Shown: positions 1-18,546 of the stretch, one piece after another
Layout of the letters: the number at the start of each line of letters is the position of its first letter
Numbering within the stretch: the first letter of the stretch is position 1
Position numbers and translations under genes: made by a program
Assembly: GCF_042242105.1 (NCBI RefSeq)
Contig: NC_092020.1
Location: forward strand, 14,015,288 to 14,079,287
Source of the DNA: Pempheris klunzingeri
Lineage: Eukaryota; Chordata; Actinopteri; Acropomatiformes; Pempheridae
Direction of reading: 5' to 3'
DNA length: 64,000 bases
The notes under the pieces: model-generated
Told to the model about the DNA's origin: nothing
The model's input: only the letters and a program-made list of their open reading frames with translations
Database searches by the model: none

Positions 1-139
1 TTTCACACTATTTCCCAGCAGATGTCACACTTCCTTTTTGATGAAATTCTCAGCAACACCCACGGTTAAGTACCACAATTGCTTATCCTCATCAGATTAA
101 AACTGAAATATCTGCTGTACTTTAAGTTTTTAATCTTTA

Positions 140-4858
<4,719 letters not shown>

Positions 4859-6520
4859 AGCCCTCCGACCGCCCAATCAGGACGGTCAAGGAGTGCCAGG
4901 TGCAGCGAAAAGGAGGAGAGAGTCAGGCGCTGCTGCTCCTCCCTGCGAGGCCCTGCATCATCATCATCATCAACATCATCATCATCATGTCGTTGTCAAG
5001 TCTACATCATTGCTGGAGGTTGCTGAGAGTTTCTATTTGAGAGACACAGACAGAGAAACAAAGAAAAGGAAAAGATGGAAAAAGAATGAGTCAGTGTTAA
5101 AAACTGGGTTACACAAAATTACTCTGCGCAATACTTTGGGTGTAAGCCACATGACGCACTACAGCCTGGGGAAAACAGACTATTTTTGGGACTAACATTT
5201 ACACTCTCCTCTGTCACTCTCCTCTCTCTAACATATACAGGTGGGCCATTTATCATCATCCTATTCCAGTCCCCGAGCTGTACTTAGAAGCACCATAGTG
5301 CATGAAAATGTGTCTGACCACATCAATTTTGCTCCCTGGCCTCTCACATCTCCCTCGAGTCGACACTACACTTTTTCAGTAGACATAAATTCATCCCTTA
5401 CTTTGATGAAGCCTTTATCCAGAGATCAGAGGTCAGTTGTTCTGGACCTGAGGAATAAGGAGCTGTCCTAGCAGCACTGTAGTCCACTTAACCCCTGCAG
5501 AATAAACTAATCATGTGTCAGCACTTGTTTATCCCTTTAGTGTAAATTTGCTCAACACTGACAGCCCGTACTAAAAGAGTTTGAGAGAAGTCTCCTTGGA
5601 AAATCTGATGTTTGTCTGATCTTTTCTTTATTCAATTCAGCTTTTCTTGTTCATCTTTCCATAGCCGTCTTTTTGTCTTCACACCCTCTCAACAAGAAAT
5701 GAATTACTGTTTCAAATAGATATCTGATTGATTTTGTCTCAACTCCTTGGCCCACGCAAATGTAGATGGCAGATGCCGCTATAAGTGCCATTCGATCTTT
5801 CCACTTTGTCCATCAGTGCAATACAATTGCAAGACTTGTCTCCACCTTTCTCTTTCTAAATATATTTGACATGTCGGAAAGAGTGGCCACAGACCACTGG
5901 CATTATTTTTCTCAGGTTTCAGAGCTGTAAATCCAAATAAAGCAGCAAATCATCGCAACTTGAAAAGCTGAAAGGAAAAAATCTTTGGTATTTTGCTTAT
6001 AAAATTACTTTAGAAAATTGACTTTATCAAAATTGTGGAAAGTTAATTTTCTGTTCATCATTCAACTAAATTATTTTTCTGATAGTTTTATCATTAATTC
6101 AAAACCATTACCAATATCATTGATATGAACCAGCAAAGCTAGAAAAAAGCATGACACTCAACTGAGCCACGCAAATCAAGGCAAATACAATCTTTTAAAT
6201 ATTATTCATTAGTTAACTCTCTACTCCTCCTTTTCCCCACTGAGGGCAGGCTGCTGCTGTAGCTGTGTAAGCAATCGTATATTGGGCCTGCTTTGTTGTA
6301 GATGTGTTACTACAATGGCACGCATTCACCAAGCTGAAAGTTGACTCCTTTAATCTCTTCCTTAAAATGATTTGTAACCGAGTAACCTTACAGTATCTCT
6401 GCTAAACACACAATAAATAATGCACCAATGAGGGAGCTGAAGCATTAAGCCAGCAGGCGCTTCCATTTTTTTCAACACACACATTAAAAAACATTCATTC
6501 AACACACACAGATGGCAATA

Positions 6521-6534
6521 GTTACCAAGGCAAC
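6521..6534. promoter_or_regulatory. RFX X-box-like palindrome
   Basis: The sequence reads GTTACCAAGGCAAC. It fits the RFX consensus GTTNCC-AT-GGNAAC except at the two central bases. It sits in the probable first intron of jakmip1. Binding is inferred from the motif only. Confidence 0.35.
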
Positions 6535-6604
6535 CCTTACTCTAAAAAACTCTATTCCTCTCATAGCAAAGGATGATGGGAAATAGTCTCACGGTGCATT
6601 TGAA

Positions 6605-6631
6605 TCACACACACACACACACACACACACT
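6605..6631. repeat. (CA)n microsatellite
   Basis: An uninterrupted CA dinucleotide run in the probable jakmip1 first intron. Confidence 0.95.
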
Positions 6632-8120
6632 ATGCACACATTATTTTGTTATCTCGTCCAATCTCTGAGATGAGCTTGACTGAGTGACAGAAATGCTTTG
6701 ATGCTGGGGGGCAAGGCAGCTTTCTTCCACATGGATTTTTACACAGCACACACAGTCAAACACTGGGAACCAGTGAGGATGGGAGAGAATAAAGAAAGAA
6801 AGGATGGAGGAGGATTACGCCGATACAAGAGAGCCAGAGAAATGGAAAGAGCAGGGAAAAAACATGAAGAGTACGACCAGAAAAACCAACCTTCAACTAT
6901 CTGCCCCCCTCTCCTCTTACATTCCCTAACCTCTCTCATGCCTCCTCCCCCACTCGCTGGCGTGGTGATGTTACCAAGCAGAGGCAACTGGTGATCTCAC
7001 TCTCATTCACACAGACAGAAAAGAGAGAGAGGCAGAGAGAGATCATTCACAGAAAGCACTGACACAAGCACACATTCTCTGACTCTTAAACAGATCAACT
7101 AGGGACTGATACAGCTGACATCTACGCCCACAGGCACCAAAAGCTCTCTAACTGGTAACAAACGTGTATTTATTTACAGTGGGTCAATAGAATTGACTCA
7201 CAATCGTGTGTACTGGAATGTGTGCACATAATTTACAAGAATAAAAAATGTTTCCTGTGCACTTTTCACCCTGCCACTGTCTTTAGCATGTCTGTGCATG
7301 CCTGCACCATTATCGGATACCAGGTGTACCCAAGCTGAGGGTATAACAGATGGTTTCACTGGTTTCCCTTCATAGGGGAAGGAGGCGTGGACGCTCATCC
7401 TACCAATATCTGAATGTGATGCTCTACTTCAGAGGAAATTAAAACTGATACCATAAGTGGTCAAATACATGTCAATCATTTTGGTCATCACATATTGGTC
7501 TTGACATATTTTGAGTCACAGCTGGTCCACTAATGAACTTTGCTTGGGTCACAACATCACTCTTGATAAATAATGTATGGTACTTTTGTCAATTGACATG
7601 AATCCAAATGCCATCAACCACACACAATGCCCACAAATCCTTCTGGAGCCATGTGGTCCCAAGCTGGTAGCCAGAACTTAACTCTGAGAGTTTATAGGGG
7701 AAACTGGAAGTTTTTATGGGGGAACCAAGAATCTAACAAGCACCTTTAATGTTCACAGAAGCAAACAAAAGCCAGCACAGGTCATAGACCTCACTGAGGT
7801 CTAAATTAACTCATTGACTCTGAGTATAAACAGTTGCCTAGGCAGCTTACATTGCACTAGAAAGCCTAAATGTTAAAACAAAACCTTTCAACAGACTAAA
7901 CTAAGATCAAAAAATCATCATCAACCCTTCTACCCCCCTGATATAGCTGATATAAACCCATATTCATAAAGAATAAGTGAGAGTTGCTTGAAGTGTGCTG
8001 AGGTTTTTTTACCGGCCCCACACTGCACTCCACACGAGTACAGTCTGGTGTCGCATGGTTTTTCTCCTCCCCTCTCTCTCCTCCTGTTTTCCCCCCCACT
8101 TTCCCCACCACTATAAAATA

Positions 8121-8182
8121 TGGAATTTCCCCCCTTGGGGGATCAATTAAAGTGAATTGAACTGAATTGAATTGAATTGAAC
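8121..8182 (+). repeat. LINE/SINE-type 3' tail with (AATTG) reiterations
   Basis: A segment of the form GGAATTTCCCCCCTTGGGGG then GATCAATTAAAG runs into repeated TGAAT/ATTGA units. This fits the 3' tails of non-LTR retroelements common in teleost genomes, where the short terminal repeat forms at the integration end. The body of the element is not recognisable, so the copy is probably 5'-truncated. Confidence 0.5.
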
Positions 8183-9040
8183 ACAGCAACATAAAATGCA
8201 CCTTCAAGGTCGCTTTAAATGCGGTGAATGTAGCACTGAGACAATCAGCTAAACAAACAATGGAGCTAAATCGCTTGATGATGACTGCAAGAAATAAGTG
8301 ATGAAGAACATCTGCAGCAGCTGAGGAGTTTCACAGTTAAACCAATTGCTGCTTGAGAAATGGACTCTGACTTTGGGTCACCCTGAAAATGTCAGCAACA
8401 AAATATGTCCATCAGCATCAACACAGCATAAGAACATTAGCTCAAGCATAGCATAATCGAGGCTTTAGGTTGTACCTTGCTACCACGGGCTGGTGTTGAA
8501 ACCTTGATCCTCTCTAAACCGGCTGAACAAAGTGTGGCAAACATATAGGCAGTTTCATAACCGCCCCAGGAAATCCCTCTTCTCTCTGTATAATGGCGGG
8601 CCTGTATAAGGTTACAACAGAGTACTGGATGGTGTGTGTCCCTGGGCTTCACCTTTTAGTTGGAGGATTTTAATGTGGGAAGCGCCAATTTTTGTTTGTG
8701 TGTTTATAATAAATGTCGGTAGTGAACTGTACAGTATTGTGGACAGTGGTAGAGCAGCAAATTCTTAAAGCAGGTGCCTAAAATAACTTACTTTAACAGC
8801 TGGAGACTGTTATGATCATTTGAAACAAGAACCCCTTGCAAATAAAAAATGTCCGCCTACTATTTGGCAATAAAATCACCATTTCAGGTTCATGTGGTGG
8901 CAGAGTTACTAAAACTTCTCTGCCAGTTGTTTTTCTGATGGTTTGCAGCATGCTTTAGTACTACAGCTATATAGCCAAATGTAAATATATCAATAAAAAA
9001 AGCCTTTTTATACCTGTATATAACCTATATGGTTCCATCT

Positions 9041-9190
9041 AGGACTTCAACTGATGATAAGCTTCATTAGTAATTAATCTGCTGATCATTTCTCAAATAA
9101 TCAAGTCTGTATTCTATGGAACATCTGAAAATAGTGAATAATGTGCTCATCATATTTTCTCAATTAACACACCTCAAAACTCCTATTAGG
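9041..9190 (+). repeat. Decayed copy of a dispersed teleost repeat (GGGCTGCAACTAA type)
   Basis: The start, aggacttcaactgatgataa, is followed by AT-rich text including taattaatctgctgatcatt and gaaaatagtgaataatg. This matches a short repeat family very common between fish genes that begins roughly GGGCTGCAACTAACGATTA. Further copies lie near 24.8, 44.6-45.0, 52.1 and 53.2 kb in this window. Class and autonomous partner are not visible. Confidence 0.5.
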
Positions 9191-9917
9191 TCAATATTAA
9201 TGAAGTCATGCATTTAGAATAATTCAAGTGTATTGTAATAACTATTAGCATTAGTGCAATAAACCTGTCCTTGGTAGACACCTGAAAAAGAAGGCTTCCA
9301 GAAGAAGAAAGCTTTGTATTAAATCATTATTAACATACACATTGTGATTTAGACTTCACTAAAGGCCATAATTTATTAAACAACTGTAGTTTTTGAGAAA
9401 AACCCAAAATCTAATATTGCATTTACTTGTGAATTTATTTGTGGATTTTTTGTGTCTGTGATATAAGAATATATAATAATGCACCTTCAGCACAGGAACT
9501 ATTTCAAGTTATAAATTAGGTACAAAGTGTTGGCTGAACAGGTGTCTTTGCAATGGTCACAAGTGTGTCACACTCTTACAGATGGACCTCCTCAAAGCTA
9601 GAACAGACCACACACACACTCACAGAGCGTCAAACATTAACTAGACATCAGTGAGACATACGGTTTCAATAAATACATAAAAGAGATGCAAATGGGAGCT
9701 TTAACAAAGAATCATTAATTCTCTGTCTAGGTTAAAAACCAACAGTAAATGTGTGGACAGACAGAGAAATACTCCTGTTTATACTACGCATTTGTTACAG
9801 TGCCTCATCGGATTGTATATATATATGAACACAACACACATACATCTTCACTGCATCAGTATCAGCAGAGTGTAGACTGTGAGAGCAGGTCTGGCCATAC
9901 TCCAGACATCCACAGTC

Positions 9918-9935
9918 CACACACACACACACACT

Positions 9936-9968
<33 letters not shown>
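9918..9968. repeat. (AC)n microsatellite
   Basis: An AC tract with one TG interruption. Confidence 0.95.
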
Positions 9969-9970
<2 letters not shown>

Positions 9971-11357
9971 AGCAGTCTTGTGATACTACTAAGACACTTT
10001 AGAAATCCCATGGAGAGTCTAGTAACCCAGCCAAATGCAATGCTAGTGAAGCATATGACCTAAAAACTACTATGCCAACAAGTTACTGACCCCAATGACT
10101 AGCCAACCCAAACAGATAAACAATGCATCAATGTCTCTGTGACACATGCATACCACCTACTCAGTCATGCTATTGCTAGTTTAATTTCTCAGGGTTTCGA
10201 TCTATAGTACCAACTACAGTGTCAATGTGGTCATTCGCTGCTGGAGGCAGTGTCTGTTTCTGGCCTGTGAACATATATCTATGGGTATGTTTTCTTTTGC
10301 ATGCATGAATGCATGTGTGTGTGTTTGTGTGTGTTAGCAGTGATAGTCTCTCCTCCTTCAGAAAGACATGACAGAATAGTCAGTAATGTGATTAACCTTG
10401 CCTCTCACTCTCTCCCTCTCTCTCTGACTACACATTGGTCAGCACTGACTGGTTGCTATTTAACCCCTTGTCTTACATATAAATATTTCAACGTTGTACA
10501 GACATTGATCTCAGTCTTTGCATTAATATGATAGGATGAACTACCCTTGTATGTCTTGGTGGAAAGGTTATAAGTGAAGCAAGTGAAGCAAGGAGAGAGG
10601 CATCCACATGTGGGTATAGTTCACAGGGATTATCCTGCTAGCAGCCCCCCTTTACTCAAGGAAGGCAGGGGTCTGGAGGGAGAGATAGGATTATGAATGA
10701 AGAATAAATGGGATGAATTAAGTTAAGGAGAGGAGCGTGGATAGAAGCAAGGGGTGAGGGGGAAAAAGAGGGGGAAGCTGTGATGTCAACAGGAGTCCCA
10801 GTGAATGTCAGCATTCAGTAACATTACAGCTAACATAGAGTACATGGATAGGTTAAGATCAGGATGAAAAAAACTAATATTAAATAATCATAAATAGACA
10901 GTAAGCCTGTCCTGCCACAATAACAACTGCATGAGATCTATATAGGAATCACTTAATACAACATGTACAATAAGCACAGCATGCATTATGGTTTTTGCAG
11001 CATGCTGATGCAGGCTGGTCAAACTGAAGTGAGTGTGCAACACATGTTGGCTGTCCACTGAGGCTGATTTACGAGCCTCTGGGGCCGCCTGCAACAGCAG
11101 CAAAAGCTGTTGTGACAGACAGGACTCCCCGCCGGTAAACACCGCAGACAGGCAGAGCACACGCGTGGCAGAGGGCTGGTCTGGGAAAGGGATGTGCTGG
11201 CGATGTCGGGATGGCTTAATGCGATGTGGCCAGCTCTCTAATGAGCTGTCAAATGGGGGATTACAGGGCAGAGTGCTGCTGGAGGAAGCGCCTTTACACT
11301 GCTGACAGCCTGGCTTGCCCGGCTTGCCAACCACACCCCACGGCGACATGCACGGGG

Positions 11358-11382
11358 CTGCTGCTGCTGCTGCTGCTGCAGC
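11358..11382. repeat. (GCT)8 trinucleotide repeat
   Basis: A pure GCT run (CAG on the minus strand) inside the CpG-rich region upstream of jakmip1. No coding frame around it is supported. Confidence 0.85.
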
Positions 11383-11864
11383 ATCCTCCGGCCACTGAGG
11401 TCGGATGTCCGTGATGTTTGTGGATGTTTTCTGTGTTGAAACACTGTCATGTAGCATCTCTACAGACTAATGTGGTCCAGACTCACACCGGTGGCCTCCC
11501 TTACACCGAGGCAGGAAGCACAGCTAAGATAACATACCAGGGGGTCGAGGACAGTGAAAGCTGCTGAATATTAATCACTCGTGTCGGGTAACGTTATCAT
11601 CACGCCTCATACTTCCTCTTTTGCGAGCTGGCAGACACCAGAGATGTCACACAGGTCCACTGTGCAGCCACATCCCCGTGTGGGAAGACGTGAGGCTTGG
11701 CTTGGTTACTACAGCTAGCTAAAACTCGAAGCCACGTCCGTTTCTGCATCGTTAGCACATGAAACACGGATGTCGGGTGCATGAGACAGCAGCTAAACCT
11801 CCTCCAGAGTCCACGCTTCACACACCAGGAGTTGTCTTTACATTGAAGAGCCAAAAAAACTCAC

Positions 11865-12060
11865 CTGAAATGGAGGTCCGGTGGTCACAAGTGGCCCGAT
11901 GTTGGGAAACGCCGCTGCCTAATTTGCTTCACATCCAGGAAAAGGGAGCAGAGAGCGGCCGTGAGCTCAGCTGCAGCACTCAGCGAGGAGCGGCTTTATT
12001 CCTCTGGTGTTACACACATTTTCCAGCCGTTAACTTGTACTTCCAGCGGTGCTGTGATGT
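11865..12060 (-). other. jakmip1: Probable noncoding first exon of jakmip1 in a CpG-rich region
   Basis: On the minus strand the sequence ends with a textbook donor, TTTCAG|GTGAGT, with the last exon base at 11865. The region from about 11.0 to 12.5 kb is much richer in CpG than its surroundings, and no other gene is available to use this donor. A noncoding first exon also occurs in mammalian JAKMIP1. The 5' end is a guess and the exon is about 7 kb from the coding start, so the assignment to jakmip1 is inference from position and strand. Confidence 0.4.
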
Positions 12061-12540
12061 GATGTGCTCCTCTATAGCTACAGACCGGACTCTGCTCAGG
12101 GCTTCTCCTCCGCCTCCTCCTCCTCCTTTCGCGCCGCACGCTGACACTTTGCTCCACGCCCACACACACACACACACCACACACACACACACACACTTGA
12201 ACACAAACATACACTTGAACACACACTTGAACACACACACTTGACATCATCTGTTCCTGTACATTTCTTCCACATGCGTGAATGGATGAATAAATAAATA
12301 AAACTATCTTGTTGCATATGTCTACGTGAAAGTGTAGGGGAGGTGGGGTATATGTATATAAAAAAAAAAAAAAAAACCCGGGATGGCGTCGCCGGTAGCG
12401 TGATAGAAGCGCGACACCTGACTGCGTGTTCAAGAATGACACCGCGCGCAGTGAGTGCGTGGACACGCTGCCGGTGCGTGCGCCGTCAGGAGCTCACGAG
12501 CACAGAGAGTGAAGACATTTGATTTGCGTGGACCCAGAAG
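12060..12540. promoter_or_regulatory. CpG-rich candidate promoter region with a CA/TTGAAC minisatellite
   Basis: CpG-dense blocks at about 12090-12145 and 12375-12490 flank a CA-rich run (about 12162-12250) in which ACACTTGAAC-like units recur, and an A-tract at about 12361-12376. A bidirectional promoter is possible, but no plus-strand gene body could be found downstream. Confidence 0.35.
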
Positions 12541-15500
12541 ATTTGTGTTATTTATCTCGGTCTTGTCACCCGGGCTTGAATTGTTTCAGATTTTTCCCTT
12601 TCCAATGAAAATGTATTGTTTGGTTTTTTTTTTTTAAATTTCCCATCTATCAGAACAAATCAATTCTGTACCATTAATCTGATCGTAATAATTTCAAAAT
12701 GACGTATTCATAAATCAAAATTTTCCAATCAGAAATCAGACTTTACAATATTGAAAAATGAAGTCAAACAGTGCATCACCTCGATTGAATTTTCCCAATA
12801 ATAGAAAAACATGAATGCATACATGTTTACATACATATGTGCCCATTATAACATATTTATGAGGTGATTTTTGAGTGCTGTGATTTGTGTTGATGTTCCT
12901 ACCCCTGGCATTGCTTATTCATCCAATGTCTATGTTTGTCATGGCGTTTGTCAATAAAAACACTGATAAGACCAAAAAAAAGATAAAAATAATGCATTTA
13001 TTGTCTTTTATTGTCTGTAAGAGCAAAATAAGTGCATTCAACTCATCAAAAGACTAAACAAGCAAAAGAAAGTAAAACACTGTTCTAGAGCTTGGTTACC
13101 CACAGACATTATATCTACATAAGGCTTTACGAGTTGTGAGTAAAATCATCTCCTTATGTCTTTCCTTTTTTTCTGTAAGGGTGTTTATTTGCTGTTTAAC
13201 TTACTTTAAATATCATCTTCCGTTTCATTGTTATTTCAATATTTATCATATTTTATATATGCATTTATACTATAAAGTTGAAGATATTATCAGAGCTCCT
13301 ATGTAGTGTATTGTGTACTTGTTTTGTACCTGATGCACCATGTGCACTTATTGCACATCACATGATGATGTTGATGATGATTACAGATTTGTTTTATGTG
13401 GGAGCTACTGTGCTGTGTACCAGTCATCACTGTAAGAGAATGTGTTCTTTATAAGTAAGGGTTATTAAAGGTTAACCATCATCATCATCACTATTATGCA
13501 AACTCTTGCTATTATCTGCAGGTGTATTTTTAGGGCTCTTGTTATAACTTGTTCCTCCTACTGTCCCATGCTCTCAATATGCTTGCCTTGATTTAATCAT
13601 TGGTTGTCTGTTATAAGTACAGATGTATGTACTGGGAGAGCTACAAAAGAATTGTCCCTTGGGCATAAATAAAGTTGTCTGTATATGAATCTGAACTCAA
13701 AAACATGCCTATATTTATTGCTTTCTGAGGCTTTCTCTGTGAAAGAGCCTCCATTACAGGTATTGCAGGCCTCCTAAATCAGTATATGTATCTAGGACAA
13801 TATGACTCGCCAAATCATAGAACTAGGTGAAATAATCTGACAATGTGAAAGTGGCGTGAGTGTGACCCAGATTCTGGAGGATGCATTACTTACGCACAGC
13901 TGCTTGTCTCTGCCTCCCCTCACTGCGCCTGCCTGTCTGCCATTCACAAGCAGCACCACGCACATCAGCACAGCTTTCTGTGGCTGAAGCATATGCAGCC
14001 CATTGCTGCAGGGCGACACAGGCCATAGGAAGTAAAACCACACAGGCATGGATGAGGGTCAATTGTCTGCATCATGTCCCAACGGGGCATTTTTTTCAAG
14101 CTAGTGTAGGCTTGTGCTCTTAAACTGCTGGGAACAATTTTGAGGGAGGTAAAGCAGACCAGTAAAAGGGGGTGAGTTTGGAGAATTAAGCTGCACTCCA
14201 TTCAGGTTCTTGCTGAGGCCAGCAAACAGACACCCAGATGGAGTGATAAAGTGAACCAACAATGTGGTTGCAGGCAGAGAGAGATGCGGAGAGGGAGGGA
14301 TGTGTGGTCTGTTTTGTTTTGGTGAAAAATTGACTCAGAGAGCGAATGTGTGTCAGAGAGCAGTAATGAGTGTTTCTGTTAATTGTTTTGCCTGAGGTAT
14401 TTTTCATTGTTTTACATAACATGGGTCTAGGTGAGGCTGTTTTTGTACCATGTTCTCTCTGAAAGAACAAGAGGAGAATGGGAGCCCTGTGATATCTCAT
14501 CCAAGAACAACCCAAAACGTTACTAGATTCAGGTGACTGTATTGGTGATGAGTGAAATGTAAATGTGATGGTAGGCGCTGGTGAAAAGCATACTCAGCCT
14601 ATGTTATGCTTTTAAGAAAATGTGTTCTGACAAGGCTAAATGATCAAGTTACACAAGCATCTTAATCACAGACTGCTTCATGGGAGGAAAGAAGCCACCT
14701 CAGTCATTAGCAGCGATAACGGATCTAGTCAGTCGGCCTAGTTCCATCTCTTCTGCCCAGTAATGTGAGGAGTCGCTGTTTTTATCAACTTAACATAATC
14801 ATGTTAGGTTTAAGGCATATCCAAGAGAGATGTCCATAATAAGCTTAACATATTCATGACTGCTGGCAGATTAAACTTATTATAGCTTTTAGAAATGGCC
14901 TTTGCCATTCAGGGGGGACCAGAGAATTAAATGAAGAAAATATCTAGCAAACCCTCCGTCTATACAGCATCTATTTTTAGCACACAGATAGAAAACCTCA
15001 GACACCTTTGCGTCCATTTCTGAAGCCAGCCACCAAACTGACCCATTTTCCACAATGTAACCTGGAGAGCTTGTGGTGATGTAACACTTTCATATGAAGG
15101 TAATTAGGCTTCCCAGGCATGACTCACCACTGTTAGTCACTAAATAAATCTGAGCCTGATGTTCCATGGTCCATCCCCAAAAACTTTAATTCATAACATA
15201 ACATAACATAACAAGATGACAACCTCGTGTGTAACGGAGGAAAATGTTCTTTGACGTTTCTTTGATTTGTAAACGTTTTTAAACATAGTAACCAAGCTGT
15301 CTGTCTCTTTCTGACCTTTCTGGGTGATACATGAGGTGTTTAATGGAAATGCTGTTGTTAAATGTTCCATGAGACGGCCCAACAGTTTGCCCTGCAAATG
15401 CACTGTAACTGCCCACACCCTGAGTAGCAATACAAGTTGTTTATCATAGCCACAGTTTATGTAGCGTGACTCAACAAGGAGAATTATATAGAGTGTATTA

Positions 15501-18160
15501 GCACTACAGTATTGAAGTACTAATACAGGCTAGAGTACAGGCTTGAAATGTAAATAAATAATCCATCATATAATTTTCAATATGCCACAATCATAATATA
15601 ATCTGTCCTTGAGTATTGTGAACCCGATTCTACATACAATTAAATGTTCTCTGTCCCTGCTTTGTGACATTTTTAGGACATTAACTGGAAAGATTTTGTT
15701 TTAACATGTTACTGAAGGGGCAATCCACCAATTTCACATATGAAGTTCAGAGTACTACTTAGTGTACTGTATGGTGTATTCTGTGGCTCTGTGGGGAGCT
15801 TTCCAGAGTGTAGATAAATATTTTTGATGGTGCAGTCAGGGGTATCTTGGCTTGCGTTTGAGACTTTTTAACATTTTAACAGAAAGTCTGATTTGCAAAC
15901 TGGAGGTATGGGATTTGAACGAAGTGAGCATTTAGGAGCCAGGAGAATGAGCGTCTAACGAAAGGCATTACAGGAGACTAAAAGTGTTATGAGTCCCCAA
16001 ACTTCATGTAATTCCGCTGCACTGGAGAGCCCCTTTCAAATAAAGCACAATCAATTTCAGAAAGATAATCAGTCCAGACCTAAAGTATTGTCTCAAAGGG
16101 CCACACAGATATTTCTATTCTTTACCGAATGCTCCTCTTTCTGTGCTTCTTTTCCACTCAGCCCTCAAAATAGCCACAGATCAATAGATAAAGGGCTGGC
16201 AGCTGTAGAAGGGACATAAGCCACAGGAAGGAGTGGAGTTTTCCCCACTTATAAAGTGTGTAGGAGAGTTTGAAATAACATGTTTATATAAAAGATGGGT
16301 TCATGTTTTGAGATGATTAACCAGTGGCACCAACATTATGAGAGTTGGATTAATCCCTGTCTGTAGCTGAAAGTGAAATCTGTAGCTGATTGTTTGGTCT
16401 TATATTAGTATCATAACATCAACAAGCTGGTATATCTATACAGAACACAGTGTGTAAATAAGGAATATCATAGGTTTTGAAAATGGACCAAAGCATCAGC
16501 TGGTTACACTCCATCCAGCATTACAGCCCAAAGCCCCACAGAGAGAAACTTCAAAGGTCAGAATAGCTACTGGGCTGCATTAGCGATGGAAATACTCATC
16601 TTCACTGCAGTCAGTGTCCGTGCTCAAATAACCATTCTGGTTGCTATGGTTACTGACCATACCTCCTCTCCTCCTCCTCAGGTCTCCTCCTCAGAGTCAA
16701 TTGCCAATACAGGGACCTGTTACCTAGACACAGACATATGGCATTTTGGACTGTTGTTGTGTCATGCAGCATTTTTTAATAAGGGACACTGACATAGACA
16801 GCTAGTCAGGTATGAAATTAGAGAAGATGATGGGGAAGTCTCTATCACTGCAGCTCTAGAATATGTCATTACTACCGTGATGGGATACAGAGAAAGAAAA
16901 CAAGTTGAAGAAAGTAAAAAGACTAGCTTGTTTCAGTTTTCAGTCATCTAAGGAATGACAACATACACACAAACTGCACCAGTGACCATCTCAGACAGAG
17001 GCAATGTGGCCTTCAGCAAGGAGATTTGCATAGTCAAAAGATTTGAACTTATAACAAGCTCATTATAACAAATATCTGTCTAGAGCTGCTTTGCTTAATT
17101 TAGATGGGAATTGCGCTTGTGAGTGCATGTGTGTCTAAGCTCATTTAAAAGACAGATTGCCTAATATAGATTGAATGCGTGCATGTGAACGACCAAAACC
17201 AGTATAAGGGTCCTGCTTATCCTCTCAACTGGATTGGGTTAATCTGGTAATCAAAATCCATTTACATAAATGCTTCAATGCAGTTGCAGTTAAGCAATTA
17301 CTGCCCTCATTTCCTTCTTTTCCCACAATGTGGTATCTACTCTCATTCCCAGCCTGGAACTTTAATCTGACTCTCCCCTGAGTCTGTTGCTTATAGTACT
17401 CTTTGTAAATCCTTTCATTGTCTGCTCTCCTTCCGTTTTTTCCCAGGTCCCTGCTCTTATGGTTGCATTGTACATGTGTGTGAGCAAAAGGTTACACATA
17501 CAACCCTCAGAAGTTTATGTTTGGGCTCAATCAGAACATTATTGTCACAGATTAAAACTGGCAGAAAATATTATACCAAAAGCACAGATTTAGAGGCAGG
17601 CTAACCCAGTTTTACCTGTCTGTTATGCAGAATAATTAACTACCTGTATTTGCTCGTACTCCATGAGCAGATATCATATTAGCATGAGCAAATACTCTAC
17701 AGTCAGCATGGCTTTAAACATCATGTTTTTGCCTTTTTTTCCTCTCAACCTCACTGAGTGAAATACTGTATAATTCATTATTACATTTATGTTAATAATA
17801 GTAACACACAACAGAGGTAGATTGCCAAATCATTGCAAGAAAGAAAGAAAATAAGTTTATGTAATTTTACACAAGGGAAATGGTAATCGTGGTAATTGTT
17901 TTTACAAATTCTAAATTATGTACTGCCATCTCCTGGTAGAAATCTTTTATTACGTTGTGAACAGAAAAAATAAATCTAAATATGATCAATAAACAACAAA
18001 GCAGACCTTTTAAAAAAGCCTGAAGCTACATCATATAAAACAGAAACATTTAATCAATTTAATTGGGTGTTATAGCTGCCCCTGATATCAGTTTATCTGG
18101 ATTTAAAGTTTTCGATAATTGATTGTTCTTGGCTGAGAGAAACTATTTGAACTTCCTACT
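12541..18160. other. Intergenic region between jakmip1 and wfs1
   Basis: No coding sequence is supported here. The DNA is AT-rich, with a LINE-type tail at about 13650-13697, a (CATAA)n run near 15190-15212 and an RFX-like motif at 16640-16653 (GTTGCTATGGTTAC). The longer open frames are short and compositionally biased. Confidence 0.6.
13650..13697 (+). repeat. LINE-type 3' tail
   Basis: The text ATTGTCCCTTGGGCATAAATAA then AGTTGTCTGTATATGAATCTGAA resembles the 3' termini of teleost non-LTR elements, which end in an ATAAAGT motif and repeated CTGAAT units. The upstream 300 bp may belong to the same element, but I cannot support that. Confidence 0.45.
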
Positions 18161-18167
18161 ATTGCAG

Positions 18168-18244
18168 CCAATCGAGTCGCGTGTAGAAAAAACGAGTCCT
18201 CGGTTTGTCCAATCACAACACGCAGAACAACAAGTGGGCGTGGA
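18168..18244 (+). promoter_or_regulatory. wfs1: wfs1 core promoter elements (two CCAAT boxes and a GC/CACCC-type box)
   Basis: CCAAT occurs at 18168-18172 and 18209-18213, and GTGGGCGTGG at 18235-18244, about 300 bp before the donor of the noncoding first exon. No TATA box is evident. Spacing and orientation fit a housekeeping-type promoter for the plus-strand gene. The start site itself is not determined. Confidence 0.5.
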
Positions 18245-18279
18245 CGTTCAGCGGATCAGCTGACAGACTTTCCAGCACA

Positions 18280-18546
<267 letters not shown>

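Larger units (their letters stand above)
4859..11864 (-). other. Probable first intron and 5' flank of jakmip1
   Basis: This stretch is noncoding between the first jakmip1 coding exon and the proposed upstream exon. It holds a CAT-rich run at 4956-4990, a (CA)n run at 6605-6631, a LINE-type tail near 8121-8182, a dispersed repeat at 9041-9190, a (CA)n tract at 9918-9968 and a (GCT)8 run at 11358-11382. The acceptor joining the upstream exon to the ATG exon could not be fixed, so the exact 5' edge of that exon is open. Confidence 0.5.

Noticed and set aside
4859..4876. N-terminal extension of jakmip1 (MGGRRA)
   Set aside because: It begins with TTG, not ATG; the ATG at 4858 matches the family's start better.
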